10,857 bases of DNA from an uncultured Desulfovibrio sp. (GCA_947177085.1 CAMWTD010000047.1:1-10857), one strand, 5' to 3'; shown: positions 1-6,610, counted from the first letter of the stretch. The notes: generated from the sequence alone by a model not told the origin. Numbers and translations: made by a program.

Positions 1-71
1 TCCTCTCCCTGTCGCCCGATTTCGAGAACTTCCGGCCCTGGCGGCGTGGCTATGGCGGCGATGGTCTCCAT
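1..71 (-). CDS. mnmE: MnmE (TrmE) tRNA-modification GTPase, N-terminal fragment cut by window edge
   Basis: An ATG at 71 opens a frame reading METIAAIATPPG, which matches the conserved MnmE start (T-I-x-A-I-A-T-P-P-G). Its place directly after jag is the standard mnmE position in rpmH-rnpA-yidD-yidC-jag-mnmE clusters; the gap to the jag stop is 15 bases. MnmE acts with MnmG to modify U34 in the wobble position of certain tRNAs. After residue 12 the expected R-G-G-(V/I)-x-(I/V)-(I/V)-R-x-S-G run does not follow in any of the three frames; the sequence reads PEVLEIGRQGE instead. The codons there are also less GC-rich at third positions. The gene may be divergent, broken, or joined to foreign sequence near position 35. 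I see no clear ribosome-binding site in the short gap. Confidence 0.55.
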   Translation of the reverse strand, partial: METIAAIATPPGPEVLEIGRQGE

Positions 72-86
72 GCGCGGCCGCCCGGC

Positions 87-1250
87 CTAGGCCTCGTCGG
101 GCTTGCGGCGGGAAATGATCACCCTTTTCAGCGGGCCTTCCCCGGAACTGCGGGTCTGGAGGTCCGCCGCATCCTGAAGCGCCAGGTGGATGATGCGCCG
201 ATGGTAGGAAGAGAGCGGGCGCGTGGAATAGGGGCGTCCCGTGGCCCGCGCCTTTTCGGCGAGGCCGAGCGCGATGGCGCGCAATTTCTCGTCCTGGCGC
301 AGGCGGTAATCGCCGATGTCGAGCTGGACGCGCACAGCCGCGTTCATGCCGTGCGAAACCATGCGCGAAGCCAAGTACTGGAGGGCCGCCAGGGTCTGCC
401 CCTCGCGGCCGATGAGCAGGCCCGCGTCGCCGCTCCAGTCCACGTTGGCGCGGACACGGCCGTCCTCCACGCGCACGGTCACGGGCACGCGGCCGCCGGT
501 GATGGGCCGCACCAGCTCCTTGACCGTGGCCTCGGTGAGGCCCTGGAGCTTCTCGGGGTCGAGCTCCTCCACAGGGGTGCGCGGCAGCCCTTCGGGCGCA
601 TCGTCGGCGTCCAGGTCCTGCGCCGGCGGAAGGTCCCGGGGCGCGCGGCCTTGGGCCGGGGCGCGTTCCGGCGCTTCCCTGTCCGGAACGGTCCGCGCGG
701 GCGCTCCCTGGGAGTGGGGCGGGGCGGCATGGGGCCTCGCGGAGGCGTGGCGGGCGCGTTCGCCGTTGGCGGCTGGCGCGGCCTCCGCAGCACTTTCGTC
801 CGTCGGGGCGGTCGAAGCCGCGTCGTCCTGCGTCTGCGGGGCCTCGGGGATGGCGGCGGTCGCTTCGAGGGTCTCCGCTTCGCCGGCAGGGGCTTCCGCC
901 CGGGCTGCCTTGCGCTCGGCGCGCGCCTTTCTGGACGGCGGGCGCTTGCCGTTCCCGGCCTGCGCTTCGTGGCGGTCCTTCCTGTCGCTTTCGCCGACCT
1001 CGTCCTCCCGCGCCGCGGCTGTGGGACGCCTGCCGCCACGGGGGCCGAGCACGCTTTCCACGGCTTCGCGCAACTGGGCGCGCCGGGCGCGCACCTTGGC
1101 CTTGCGCGCGCCCACGATGCCGAAGATGCCCGTCTTGGCGTCCTGGACGATCTCGATTTCCAGTTTTTCACGCGGCAAATCGAAGTAGCCGCAGGCTTCC
1201 GCTATGGCGCTGTCCAGGTCCTTGCCCTGGAATTCCTTGAATCCGTCCAT
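87..1250 (-). CDS. jag: Jag / KhpB RNA-binding protein (Jag_N, KH and R3H domains)
   Basis: This 387-residue protein has the Jag architecture. Residues 2-50 form the Jag_N domain (FQGKDLDSAI, and later KTGIFGIVGARKA). Residues about 60-240 are a low-complexity linker rich in Ala, Pro, Arg and Glu. A KH domain covers about 243-320, with the GxxG loop as GREG at 281-284. An R3H domain covers about 325-380, with R351-x3-H355. Jag/KhpB proteins bind RNA, and in Gram-positive bacteria they pair with KhpA to affect cell-envelope and division genes; the role in this lineage is inferred. The start at 1250 has a GAGG seven bases upstream. The gene follows yidC by 43 bases and is probably in the same operon. 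The linker is much longer than in the roughly 200-residue Firmicute forms, though long linkers are common in GC-rich deltaproteobacteria. Confidence 0.93.
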   Translation of the reverse strand: MDGFKEFQGKDLDSAIAEACGYFDLPREKLEIEIVQDAKTGIFGIVGARKAKVRARRAQLREAVESVLGPRGGRRPTAAAREDEVGESDRKDRHEAQAGNGKRPPSRKARAERKAARAEAPAGEAETLEATAAIPEAPQTQDDAASTAPTDESAAEAAPAANGERARHASARPHAAPPHSQGAPARTVPDREAPERAPAQGRAPRDLPPAQDLDADDAPEGLPRTPVEELDPEKLQGLTEATVKELVRPITGGRVPVTVRVEDGRVRANVDWSGDAGLLIGREGQTLAALQYLASRMVSHGMNAAVRVQLDIGDYRLRQDEKLRAIALGLAEKARATGRPYSTRPLSSYHRRIIHLALQDAADLQTRSSGEGPLKRVIISRRKPDEA

Positions 1251-1267
1251 GTTCGAGCCTCGCCGGA

Positions 1268-1283
1268 ACGGCCCCCTGGCCGT
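1268..1283 (-). other. Small stem-loop between yidC and jag
   Basis: ACGGCC and GGCCGT form a perfect 6-bp stem with a 4-base loop in the 43-base gap after yidC. It ends about 18 bases before the jag ATG and just before its GAGG. No T-run follows, so it is not an intrinsic terminator. It could protect upstream mRNA or modulate jag translation, which is inference. Confidence 0.35.
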
Positions 1284-1293
1284 CCCGCTTTCG

Positions 1294-2964
1294 CTATTTT
1301 GCGGCAGGCGTGGCCTGGGGGGTCTTGCCGCCGCGTTTGAGCTTCCGCATCATGAGCCACTGCTGGAAGATGGAGAGGATGTTGTTCACCAGCCAGTAGA
1401 GCACCAGGCCCGACGGGAAGTTGAGGAAGAGCACCGTGAAGATGAGCGGCAGGAAGAGCATGATCTTCTGCTGCATGGGGTCGGCCGGGGGCGGGCTCAT
1501 GCGCTGCTGGAGGAACATGGTGATGCCCATGATGATGGGCGTGATGTAGAGCGGGTCCTTGGCCGAGAGGTCCGCGAGCCAGATGATGTCCGTGCCCGGG
1601 AGATAGGTGATGAAGGAGGCGTGCCTGAGCGCGATGGACGTGAGCAGGGCCTGGTACAGGCCGAAGAAGACCGGGAGCTGGATGAGGATGGGCACGCAGC
1701 CGCTGGCGGGGTTGACGCCATAGGTCTTGTAGAGCGCCATGACCTCCTTGTTCATCTCCTCGCGGTTGCCCTTGTACTTCTCGCGGATGGCCAGCATCAT
1801 GGGCTGGAGCTGCTTCATCTTTTCCATGGAGGCGTAGCTCTTGGCCGTGAGCGGCCAGAACACCGCCTTGATGAAGAGCGTCAGGAAGATGATGGCCACG
1901 CCCCAGTTATGCACAAAGCCGTGGAAGAACTCGAGCAGCCAGAGCAGCCCCTTGGCGATGACGCTGAAAAAGCCGAGCTGGATGCTCCGGGCGAGCTGGT
2001 CGGAGACGGCCTCCAGCTCCGAGCGCACCTTGGGCCCGAACCAGTAGGAATAGGCGAGCTCGCGCTCCTCCCCGGGATTGAGCAGAAGCTCCGGCTCCTC
2101 CACGGCGGCGCGGAAGACCGTGTTCTGCGTGACGCCCTTGACCGTCACGGAGTCCGGGTCGCCGGGGAGCACCGCGGCGAGGAAATAGGTGCTCATGGGG
2201 CCGCCCCACCAGATCTTGCCCGTGGCCTGCACGCCGGTGGTCCCGAGGGTCTTGCCCGAGGATTCCTCGTCCACGCTGCCGTTTTCGTCCCAGGCGATGC
2301 GCATGGAATCGTACTGGCTCCCCGTGGCGATGCTGGAATCGAGCGCCGCCGTTGCGCCCACGCGCACGCTGCGCGCCTGCTCCCCGGCATTGATGAGCCG
2401 GATCTTTTCCTTGATGAGGTAGGTGTCGGCGCTGAAGGTGAGCTCGCGGATGACGCGCACATTGTCCACCATGCCGGCAAGGCGCACGACGCCCTGCTGC
2501 CCGTCGCTGAGCGTCAGGGCGTCCGCGCCCTCCAGCGCCCACTGCCCGGTGCTCCACGAGGGTTGCCCGTTGATGACGAGCCCGAGCGGGGCCACGGCGG
2601 CCGTGCGCTCGTCCACAAGGTTGACGAGCGGCGAGTCGGGCGCGAGGCCGGCCTGGTATTTCTTGAGCTCATAGGAGCGCAGGGGGCCGCCGCCGGAGTA
2701 GATCACCGCCTTGTAGAGCGGCGAATCTACGCTCACGTCGCGCCCGGGCGCGGGGGTGAAAGCGGGCAGCGTGGCCGCGCGCTCGGCCTCGGCCTTGCGC
2801 GCCTCGGCCTGTTCGGCGTCCTTGCGGGCGGCTTCCTGCTTCTCCGCCACCTGGGCCGGGTCGGGCTTGGACACCCAGCCCATGTATTCGGCCACATGGC
2901 CCCAGCCGAAAAGGATGATCAGGCAGAGAACGATGGCCAGGATAAGATTTTTGTTGTCCTGCAT
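1294..2964 (-). CDS. yidC: YidC membrane protein insertase (Oxa1/Alb3 family, Gram-negative type)
   Basis: YidC inserts and folds inner-membrane proteins, alone or with SecYEG. The 556-residue protein has the Gram-negative layout. TM1 is at about 6-24. A charged Ala/Glu/Lys-rich, probably coiled segment covers 37-64. The large periplasmic P1 domain runs from about 68 to 330. The conserved five-TM insertase core follows, with TM2 at about 350-372, TM3 around 423-445, TM4 around 473-486 and TM5 around 503-533. The cytoplasmic hairpin is at about 375-415 (KSYASMEKMKQLQP). The positive residue in the hydrophilic groove is Lys366 (LFIKAVFWPLT), where E. coli has Arg; this swap is common. The C-terminus is basic. 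Translation probably starts at ATG 2964, with AGGAG lying in the last codons of yidD, 8 bases upstream. Length and order match the family. Confidence 0.97.
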   Translation of the reverse strand: MQDNKNLILAIVLCLIILFGWGHVAEYMGWVSKPDPAQVAEKQEAARKDAEQAEARKAEAERAATLPAFTPAPGRDVSVDSPLYKAVIYSGGGPLRSYELKKYQAGLAPDSPLVNLVDERTAAVAPLGLVINGQPSWSTGQWALEGADALTLSDGQQGVVRLAGMVDNVRVIRELTFSADTYLIKEKIRLINAGEQARSVRVGATAALDSSIATGSQYDSMRIAWDENGSVDEESSGKTLGTTGVQATGKIWWGGPMSTYFLAAVLPGDPDSVTVKGVTQNTVFRAAVEEPELLLNPGEERELAYSYWFGPKVRSELEAVSDQLARSIQLGFFSVIAKGLLWLLEFFHGFVHNWGVAIIFLTLFIKAVFWPLTAKSYASMEKMKQLQPMMLAIREKYKGNREEMNKEVMALYKTYGVNPASGCVPILIQLPVFFGLYQALLTSIALRHASFITYLPGTDIIWLADLSAKDPLYITPIIMGITMFLQQRMSPPPADPMQQKIMLFLPLIFTVLFLNFPSGLVLYWLVNNILSIFQQWLMMRKLKRGGKTPQATPAAK

Positions 2965-2972
2965 GGAAGGGT

Positions 2973-3236
2973 CTACTCCTCGGACGAAGGCGGGTCGCCG
3001 GGGCGACGTCTTGGGGGAGGAACCGGGTCATAGCCCGAGCCGCCCCAGGGATGGCAGCGGATAAGCCGCCGAAGCGCAAGCCAGCCGCCGCGCGCGATGC
3101 CGTGCCTGAGGATGGCCTCGGCGGCATAGGCGGAGCAGGTGGGCGTGAAGCGGCATGCCGGGGGCAGGATCGGCGAAATGCAGCACTGGTAGAGGCGGAT
3201 GGGCAGGACGCAGAGCCTGCGGACAAGATGCGTCAC
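2973..3236 (-). CDS. yidD: YidD membrane protein insertion efficiency factor
   Basis: This 87-residue protein carries the YidD signature: R-L-Y-Q-x-x-I-S-P at 14-22, C28-RFTPTC34-SAYAAEAI at 28-42, HG at 45-46, and RCHPWGGSGYDPVP at 60-73. The conserved cysteines 28, 34 and 61 are present. The N-terminus is hydrophobic and amphipathic, consistent with an inner-membrane-associated protein that assists YidC-dependent insertion. The start codon is GTG at 3236 and overlaps the rnpA stop as GTGA, so translation is probably coupled. An AGGG lies just upstream within rnpA. The C-terminal tail after residue 74 is Pro/Arg-rich and not conserved. The yidC start follows after 8 bases. Confidence 0.96.
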   Translation of the reverse strand: MTHLVRRLCVLPIRLYQCCISPILPPACRFTPTCSAYAAEAILRHGIARGGWLALRRLIRCHPWGGSGYDPVPPPRRRPGDPPSSEE

Positions 3237-3673
3237 GAGCCCTGCGCCTTTGGCGCGGGCGCGCGCCCCCCGCTGTCGCCCTGCGCCTCCCGGGGCCTGC
3301 GCGGTCTTTCCAGGAGCGGCAGAAGCTCCCCGGTCACGGCGGCGAGGTTGAGCCGAGCCCCGCCCGCATGGCGCTTGGCCACGGCCACCACGTCCCCGCA
3401 GGGGAGCGCCCGGGCATGGAGACGGAAAAATTCCCGCAACAGGCGCTTCAGGCGGTTGCGCGTGACAGCATCGCCCACCTTGCGGGAAACCGCCATGCCC
3501 GTGCGGGGCCGGCCCTGCCCCCCCGGCAGCAAAAAAAGCAGAAAATGCGGGCTGTGGAGACGGCGACCGCGCTCATAGCAGGCGGAAAACTCCGCCCTGC
3601 GCCGGACCCTCGCCTCCTTGGGATAGCCCGCGGGACTGCCCGGAAAAGGGGCGTCCTGTGCCTCTGGCCGCAA
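3233..3673 (-). CDS. rnpA: Ribonuclease P protein component
   Basis: RnpA is the protein subunit of RNase P. It helps the M1-type RNA bind precursor tRNA and trim 5' leaders. The frame shows the family pattern: an N-terminal basic segment RVRRRAEFSACYERGRRLHSPHF (22-44), a GMAVSRKVG strand (59-67), and the RNR motif helix RNRLKRLLREFFR (72-84). At 146 residues it is somewhat longer than the roughly 120 typical of E. coli, through extra residues at both ends; the C-terminal 25 residues are low-complexity. The start is placed at TTG 3673, because GGAG lies seven bases upstream and no ATG occurs before the conserved region. It lies 24 bases after rpmH and overlaps yidD by four bases. Confidence 0.93.
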   Translation of the reverse strand: MRPEAQDAPFPGSPAGYPKEARVRRRAEFSACYERGRRLHSPHFLLFLLPGGQGRPRTGMAVSRKVGDAVTRNRLKRLLREFFRLHARALPCGDVVAVAKRHAGGARLNLAAVTGELLPLLERPRRPREAQGDSGGRAPAPKAQGS

Positions 3674-3697
3674 CGGGGTGCTCCGCCGCGCCCGGGA

Positions 3698-3832
3698 CTA
3701 GGGGGCCAGGCGCTTGCGGCCCTTGGCGCGACGGCGGCGGATGATGGCGCGGCCGCCGGGCGTGGCCATGCGCGCGAGGAAGCCGTGCCTGCGTGCACGG
3801 CGGATCTTGCTCGGCTGATATGTCCTTTTCAT
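3698..3832 (-). CDS. rpmH: 50S ribosomal protein L34
   Basis: This 44-residue, very basic protein begins MKRTYQPSKIRRARRHGF and continues LARMATPGGRAIIRRRRAKGRKRL, which is the full L34 sequence pattern. L34 sits in the large ribosomal subunit near 23S rRNA. The ATG at 3832 has AGGGAG six bases upstream. It is the first gene of the rpmH-rnpA-yidD-yidC-jag cluster, and the usual rpmH-rnpA adjacency is kept. Confidence 0.97.
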   Translation of the reverse strand: MKRTYQPSKIRRARRHGFLARMATPGGRAIIRRRRAKGRKRLAP

Positions 3833-3954
3833 GGTCAGCTCCCTTCAGAGGATGCATCGGCGCGCAGGCCCGGCGGGTTTCGGCGAAAGAGGGCCGCCCC
3901 CCGAAGCAGGGGGAGCGACGTCGGGGCGCGCGCTGGCACTGTGCCGAATGGGGC

Positions 3955-3983
3955 TACATACACGGCGAAAGGGCCCGCGTCAA
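3955..3983 (-). promoter_or_regulatory. Candidate sigma-70 promoter for the rpmH operon
   Basis: On the minus strand TTGACG (3983-3978), a 17-base spacer and TATGTA (3960-3955) give a good -35 and a weaker -10 (three of six bases). A transcript would start near 3948 and have a leader of about 115 bases before rpmH. The -35 hexamer is built from the loop and inner arm of the hairpin at 3971-3993. Motif match only. Confidence 0.45.
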
Positions 3984-3993
3984 GCGCGGGCCC
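3971..3993 (-). terminator. GC-rich hairpin after the secreted-protein gene; possible weak terminator
   Basis: GGGCCCGCG and CGCGGGCCC form a perfect 9-bp stem around a 5-base loop. On the minus strand it is followed by TTT and then mixed sequence, so the U-tract is poor. It lies about 60 bases beyond the stop at 4055 and could end that transcript. It overlaps the candidate rpmH -35 element. Confidence 0.45.
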
Positions 3994-4054
3994 GGCTCGC
4001 GCAAAGCCGCCAAAAACCCGCCGGCCCCGAAAAACGCCTCGCTGCACGCCCTTG

Positions 4055-4702
4055 CTACTGGAGCGGCGGGATAGGCACGGGATCCGTTGGGGCCTGGGCT
4101 GCTGGGGCTCTCGGCGCGGCGGGAGCCGCGGGAGCGGCGGCAGCGGCTTTGGCCGGTTCCGCCGGGGCGGCGGGCGCTGCCGTGACGGGCGCGGCGGGGG
4201 CGGCCGGCCTCGGCGTCTGGGCCTCGGTCGGCGTCAGCGGGATCATGCCCGGGGCCGCGGGCACGCAGATGAGCGCCGTGGAGCCCACGCCCTCCGGAAC
4301 CTTGACGGTGGTCACGGGTCTTGCGGCGGTCTTGCGGGGGGCGCGCCAGCGTTTGCGCGGCTGTTTTTGCTGCGGCGGCGCGAAGAGCGGCGGCACAAGC
4401 GCGGGATCCACCCAGGTGGCCCCGGCCATCTTGAGCTGGCGCGGGATGAGCAGGGTGTTCCAGTAGAGGCGCGCGCCGCCGTCCTGGATCCAGGCCTCGT
4501 CGAGGTTGACGGCCCCGTTGGGCAGGTAGGCGGGAAGCTGCGGCGGAAGCTGCACCGGGTTCTGCGGTGTGGGCGGCGTGATGATGGCCGGCCCGGCGTC
4601 ATAGCCCGTCATGTCCATGGAGGTGGCGGCCTGCGCCCGCCCCGCCATGAGGCCCAGGCCCAGCAGGAGCGCAAGGGAGAAAATATGGGGGAATCGCGGC
4701 AT
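4055..4702 (-). CDS. Secreted Ala/Pro-rich hypothetical protein
   Basis: I do not recognise this 215-residue protein. Residues 1-25 look like a Sec signal peptide: Arg at 3, a hydrophobic core LALLLGLGLMAG, and an AQA cleavage site before Ala26. The mature part begins with a proline-rich stretch (43-62), then a more globular-looking segment (64-105: VNLDEAWIQDGG, LYWNTLLIPRQL). A basic patch QKQPRKRWRAPRK (112-124) follows. Residues 165-215 are a long Ala/Pro repeat-like tail, consistent with a flexible periplasmic or wall-spanning segment. One cysteine (146) remains in the mature form. The ATG at 4702 has AGGAG seven bases upstream. It lies just upstream of, and codirectional with, the rpmH cluster, but 222 bases separate it from rpmH, so it is probably a separate unit. 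Signal peptide, ribosome-binding site and high third-position GC support a real gene. Confidence 0.78.
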   Translation of the reverse strand: MPRFPHIFSLALLLGLGLMAGRAQAATSMDMTGYDAGPAIITPPTPQNPVQLPPQLPAYLPNGAVNLDEAWIQDGGARLYWNTLLIPRQLKMAGATWVDPALVPPLFAPPQQKQPRKRWRAPRKTAARPVTTVKVPEGVGSTALICVPAAPGMIPLTPTEAQTPRPAAPAAPVTAAPAAPAEPAKAAAAAPAAPAAPRAPAAQAPTDPVPIPPLQ

Positions 4703-4796
4703 GGAGGTACTCCTTCTCCGCGTCTTATCGGCGGGAACGCGCAGTTCTTTAGGGGAGGCGGTTGTTGCGCTTTCGCGCCTCTAGGGTGACTGCGCT

Positions 4797-4824
4797 CCTA
4801 TGCAATGCCGAAAGCATCCGTCAA
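4797..4824 (-). promoter_or_regulatory. Possible promoter for the secreted-protein gene, inside repeat copy 1
   Basis: On the minus strand TTGACG (4824-4819), a 16-base spacer and CATAGG (4802-4797) form a weak promoter-like pair about 95 bases before the ATG at 4702. The -35 is near consensus but the -10 matches only three of six bases. The -35 part is shared with repeat copy 2 near 10815-10820. Confidence 0.25.
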
Positions 4825-4832
4825 AAAACAGC
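4804..4832. repeat. Short dispersed repeat, copy 1
   Basis: This 29-base element matches the copy at 10800-10827: AATGCCGAAA, two variable bases, ATCCGTCAAAAA, one extra A here, then CAGC. That is 26 identical positions of 28, with one single-base gap. Weaker similarity continues downstream (TTGCT, then TTGC and GCG and CAG), so the full unit may be about 55 bases. Both copies lie between genes. Function unknown. Confidence 0.7.
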
Positions 4833-5086
4833 GTTGCTCCGCCGTTGCGGCGCAGGAAGCTGGGGATGGAGACAATAATGAGCGAGCCCCGAAGCCAGTC
4901 AATGTCATCGCTGTCGCTCTCCGCAAACCCGGCAAGCCGGGCAACGGCTGGCGCGCCGGAACCTAAAAATCTTGTTTTTAGGATGCTTCCGGCATCGGCT
5001 TCCGTCTTTCGCTGCGCGCCGGACGGACTTCTTCAGGAAGGTCTTTCAACTGCGTCGCATAACCTGACCTCTTCCGCCGCCGGCCC
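4833..5086. other. Non-coding stretch with inverted repeats
   Basis: Together with 4703-4832 this makes a 384-base gap without a convincing gene. A plus-strand frame crosses it (4800-5090), but it lacks a ribosome-binding site and its third positions are not GC-rich like the real genes. What it holds is a CCCGG/CCGGG mini-hairpin (4928-4941), a longer nested inverted repeat (4955-4993) and two direct copies of GCGCGCCGGA (4951-4960, 5014-5023). I see no tRNA or known riboswitch. Confidence 0.5.
4955..4993 (-). terminator. Nested A/T-armed inverted repeat; possible terminator of the TraR-like gene
   Basis: CCTAAAAA (4962-4969) and TTTTTAGG (4975-4982) form a perfect 8-bp stem around a 5-base loop. 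GCCGGAA (4955-4961) and TTCCGGC (4987-4993) extend it across a 4-base bulge. The T-run lies in the arm rather than after the stem. It sits about 95 bases past the stop at 5087 and could act in either direction. Confidence 0.4.
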
Positions 5087-5308
5087 CTAGCGCATCCCCT
5101 GCTCGCGCTCCTCCTGGCAGGCGCGGCATAGGCCAACCCCCGGCAGCGCGTCCAGCCGCTTCTGCGGGATGGGCTCGCCGCATTCCCGGCAGCAGGCCAC
5201 GCCGTCTATCCATTCCGGGCCGCCCCGGTCCATGGAGGCGCGCGCCCGCACCAGGGCGGATTCCCTGTCCATGCGCTCCAATTCCGTTGCCTGGTCGAAA
5301 ACGTCCAT
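5087..5308 (-). CDS. TraR/DksA-family zinc-finger protein, short TraR-like form
   Basis: This 73-residue protein fits the short TraR branch of the DksA/TraR family. These proteins bind in the secondary channel of RNA polymerase and change initiation at selected promoters; F-plasmid TraR has the same length. An N-terminal acidic helix region (D2, D5, E9, E11, D14) precedes a four-cysteine zinc finger, C40-x2-C43 and C61-x2-C64. The segment between reads GEPIPQKRLDALPGVGL, typical of the family (CG-x-PIP-x-x-R-x-x-x-x-PG). The frame is open upstream to a TTG at 5413, but the ATG at 5308 is preferred: GAGGG lies just upstream and the length then fits. It stands alone between carA and a non-coding gap. 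Short TraR-like genes are often carried by phages and plasmids, so a mobile origin is possible, but no other mobile genes are visible here. Whether it acts without ppGpp, as TraR does, is inference. Confidence 0.88.
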   Translation of the reverse strand: MDVFDQATELERMDRESALVRARASMDRGGPEWIDGVACCRECGEPIPQKRLDALPGVGLCRACQEEREQGMR

Positions 5309-5371
5309 GCGTCCCTCGCAAATGCTGGGGGCGGCGTCCGGCAGCCCCGTGTTTTCCGTGGCGCAAAGCAA

Positions 5372-5395
5372 GCGGCAACCCCGGGGGGTTGCCGC
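5372..5395 (-). other. Strong GC stem-loop upstream of the TraR-like gene
   Basis: GCGGCAACCC (5372-5381) pairs with GGGTTGCCGC (5386-5395) as a 10-bp perfect stem with a 4-base loop. It lies 85 bases past the carA stop and 63 bases before the TraR-like ATG. On the minus strand only TTGCTTTG follows, a poor U-tract. It could mark the end of the carBA transcript, or be a leader structure of the downstream gene. Confidence 0.45.
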
Positions 5396-5432
5396 CTGTG
5401 CGCGGAATGTCAATGTGCTTTCCGTAAGGCCG

Positions 5433-5462
5433 AGTCTAGCGCAGGCCCGCGAAGCCTGTAAA
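5433..5462 (-). promoter_or_regulatory. Candidate promoter of the TraR-like gene
   Basis: On the minus strand TTTACA (5462-5457), an 18-base spacer and TAGACT (5438-5433) match sigma-70 elements at five and four of six positions. Transcription would start near 5426, giving a leader of about 118 bases that includes the 5372-5395 stem-loop. A CAGGC/GCCTG hairpin overlaps the spacer. Confidence 0.4.
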
Positions 5463-5479
5463 GTCCTTCGCCCGCGCTC

Positions 5480-6606
5480 TCAGTTGCCCGTGGCCCTGCC
5501 GATCATCTCCCGGAAGCGATGGAAGAGGTGATTGCCGTCGCGCGGGCCGGCCGCGGCCTCGGGGTGGTACTGGAGGCTCATGATGGGGAGCTTCGTGTGC
5601 CTGAGCCCCTCGAGGGTGTGATCGTTGAGGTTGACGTGCGTCGCCTCCACATCGGCCACGCCGTCCAGCACCACATGGAAGCCGTGGTTCTGGGAGGAGA
5701 TCTCGATCTTGCCCGTGGTCAGGTCCTTGACCGGGTGATTGCAGCCGTGATGCCCGAACTTGAGCTTTTCCGTATGCGCGCCGAGCGCGTGGCCGATGAT
5801 CTGGTGGCCGAGGCAGATGCCGGTCACCGGCATGTCGCGGCAGAGCTCGCGCACGATGGCGATTTCCTCGCCAAGTGTCGCCGGATCGCCGGGGCCGTTG
5901 GAGAGAAAGACCGCCCGCGCGCCCGTGGCCCGCACCGCCTGGGCTGTGAAGCCCGGCGGCACGGCCAGCGGCTCGAAGCCCGCGGCCACGAGATGCCGCA
6001 GGATGTTCCACTTGATGCCGTAGTCGTAGACCACGAGCGGAAGCCCCGTGCCGCGCCAGGCATAGGAACCGTCCGGCCCGAGGCTCACGGGGCGGGGCGC
6101 GTTGTCGTGCCAGGCGTAGGGCCCGGTGGCCGCCACGCGCGGCACGAGGTTGCGCCCCTTCATGGTGGGCAGGCCGAGGGCCTTCTCACGCAGGGCCTCC
6201 CTGTCCTTCTCGCGCGTGGAGATGATGCCGCGCATGGCGCCGTTGAGGCGCAGATGCCGGGTGAGCGCGCGCGTGTCCAGCCCCTCCACGCCCGGCGTGC
6301 CGTGCTTCATGAGAAAGTCCGGCAGGGACATGACAGAGCGCCAGTTGGAGGGCTCCTTGCAGCATTCCTTGACAAGGAAGGCCTCGGCGTGGATGCCGGC
6401 CGATTCCATGTCCTCGGCGGTGATGCCGTAATTGCCCATGAGCGGGTAGGTCATGCAGACCATCTGCCCGGTATAGGAGGGGTCGGTGAGCACCTCCTGG
6501 TAGCCGGTCATGCCCGTGGTGAAGATGACCTCACCGCCCGTCTCAAAATCGCCCGTGAAGGATTGCCCCTCCAGCGCGAAGCCGTCTTCCAGCACCAGGA
6601 CCGCTT

Positions 6607-6610
<4 letters not shown>
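5480..6610 (-). CDS. carA: Carbamoyl-phosphate synthase small subunit (glutamine amidotransferase)
   Basis: CarA hydrolyses glutamine and channels ammonia to CarB for carbamoyl-phosphate synthesis, the entry to pyrimidine and arginine biosynthesis. The 376-residue protein has the CarA N-terminal domain (about 1-140, with TTGMTGYQEVLTDPSY at 31-46) and a class I amidotransferase domain from about 190. The catalytic triad is visible: Cys266 in GICLGHQ, and His349 and Glu351 in QYHPEAAAGP. SNGPGDP (237-243) and SQNHGF (306-311) are also intact. The ATG at 6610 overlaps the carB stop as ATGA, so translation is probably coupled, with AGGA directly before the start. Length matches the family (E. 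coli 382). The gene comes after carB, the reverse of the usual carA-carB order. Confidence 0.97.

Noticed and set aside
1204..3033. Plus-strand open frame of 609 codons opposite yidC
   Set aside because: It is antisense to an unmistakable yidC. It has Glu/His/Leu/Gly-rich composition and no family signature, which is typical of the shadow frame of a GC-rich gene.
3833..4054. Replication origin next to rpmH
   Set aside because: rpmH often lies near dnaA and oriC, but I found no TTATCCACA-like boxes and no dnaA here. TTATCCGTC in the repeat at 10811-10818 is not a DnaA box.
4800..5090. Plus-strand open frame of 96 codons in the non-coding gap
   Set aside because: It has no ribosome-binding site, low third-position GC compared with neighbours, Ser/Ala-rich shadow-like composition, and it crosses the inverted repeats.
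5309..5413. Longer N-terminus for the TraR-like gene starting at TTG 5413
   Set aside because: The extra 35 residues do not resemble the family and would run through the 10-bp stem-loop. The ATG at 5308 has its own GAGGG and gives the usual length.
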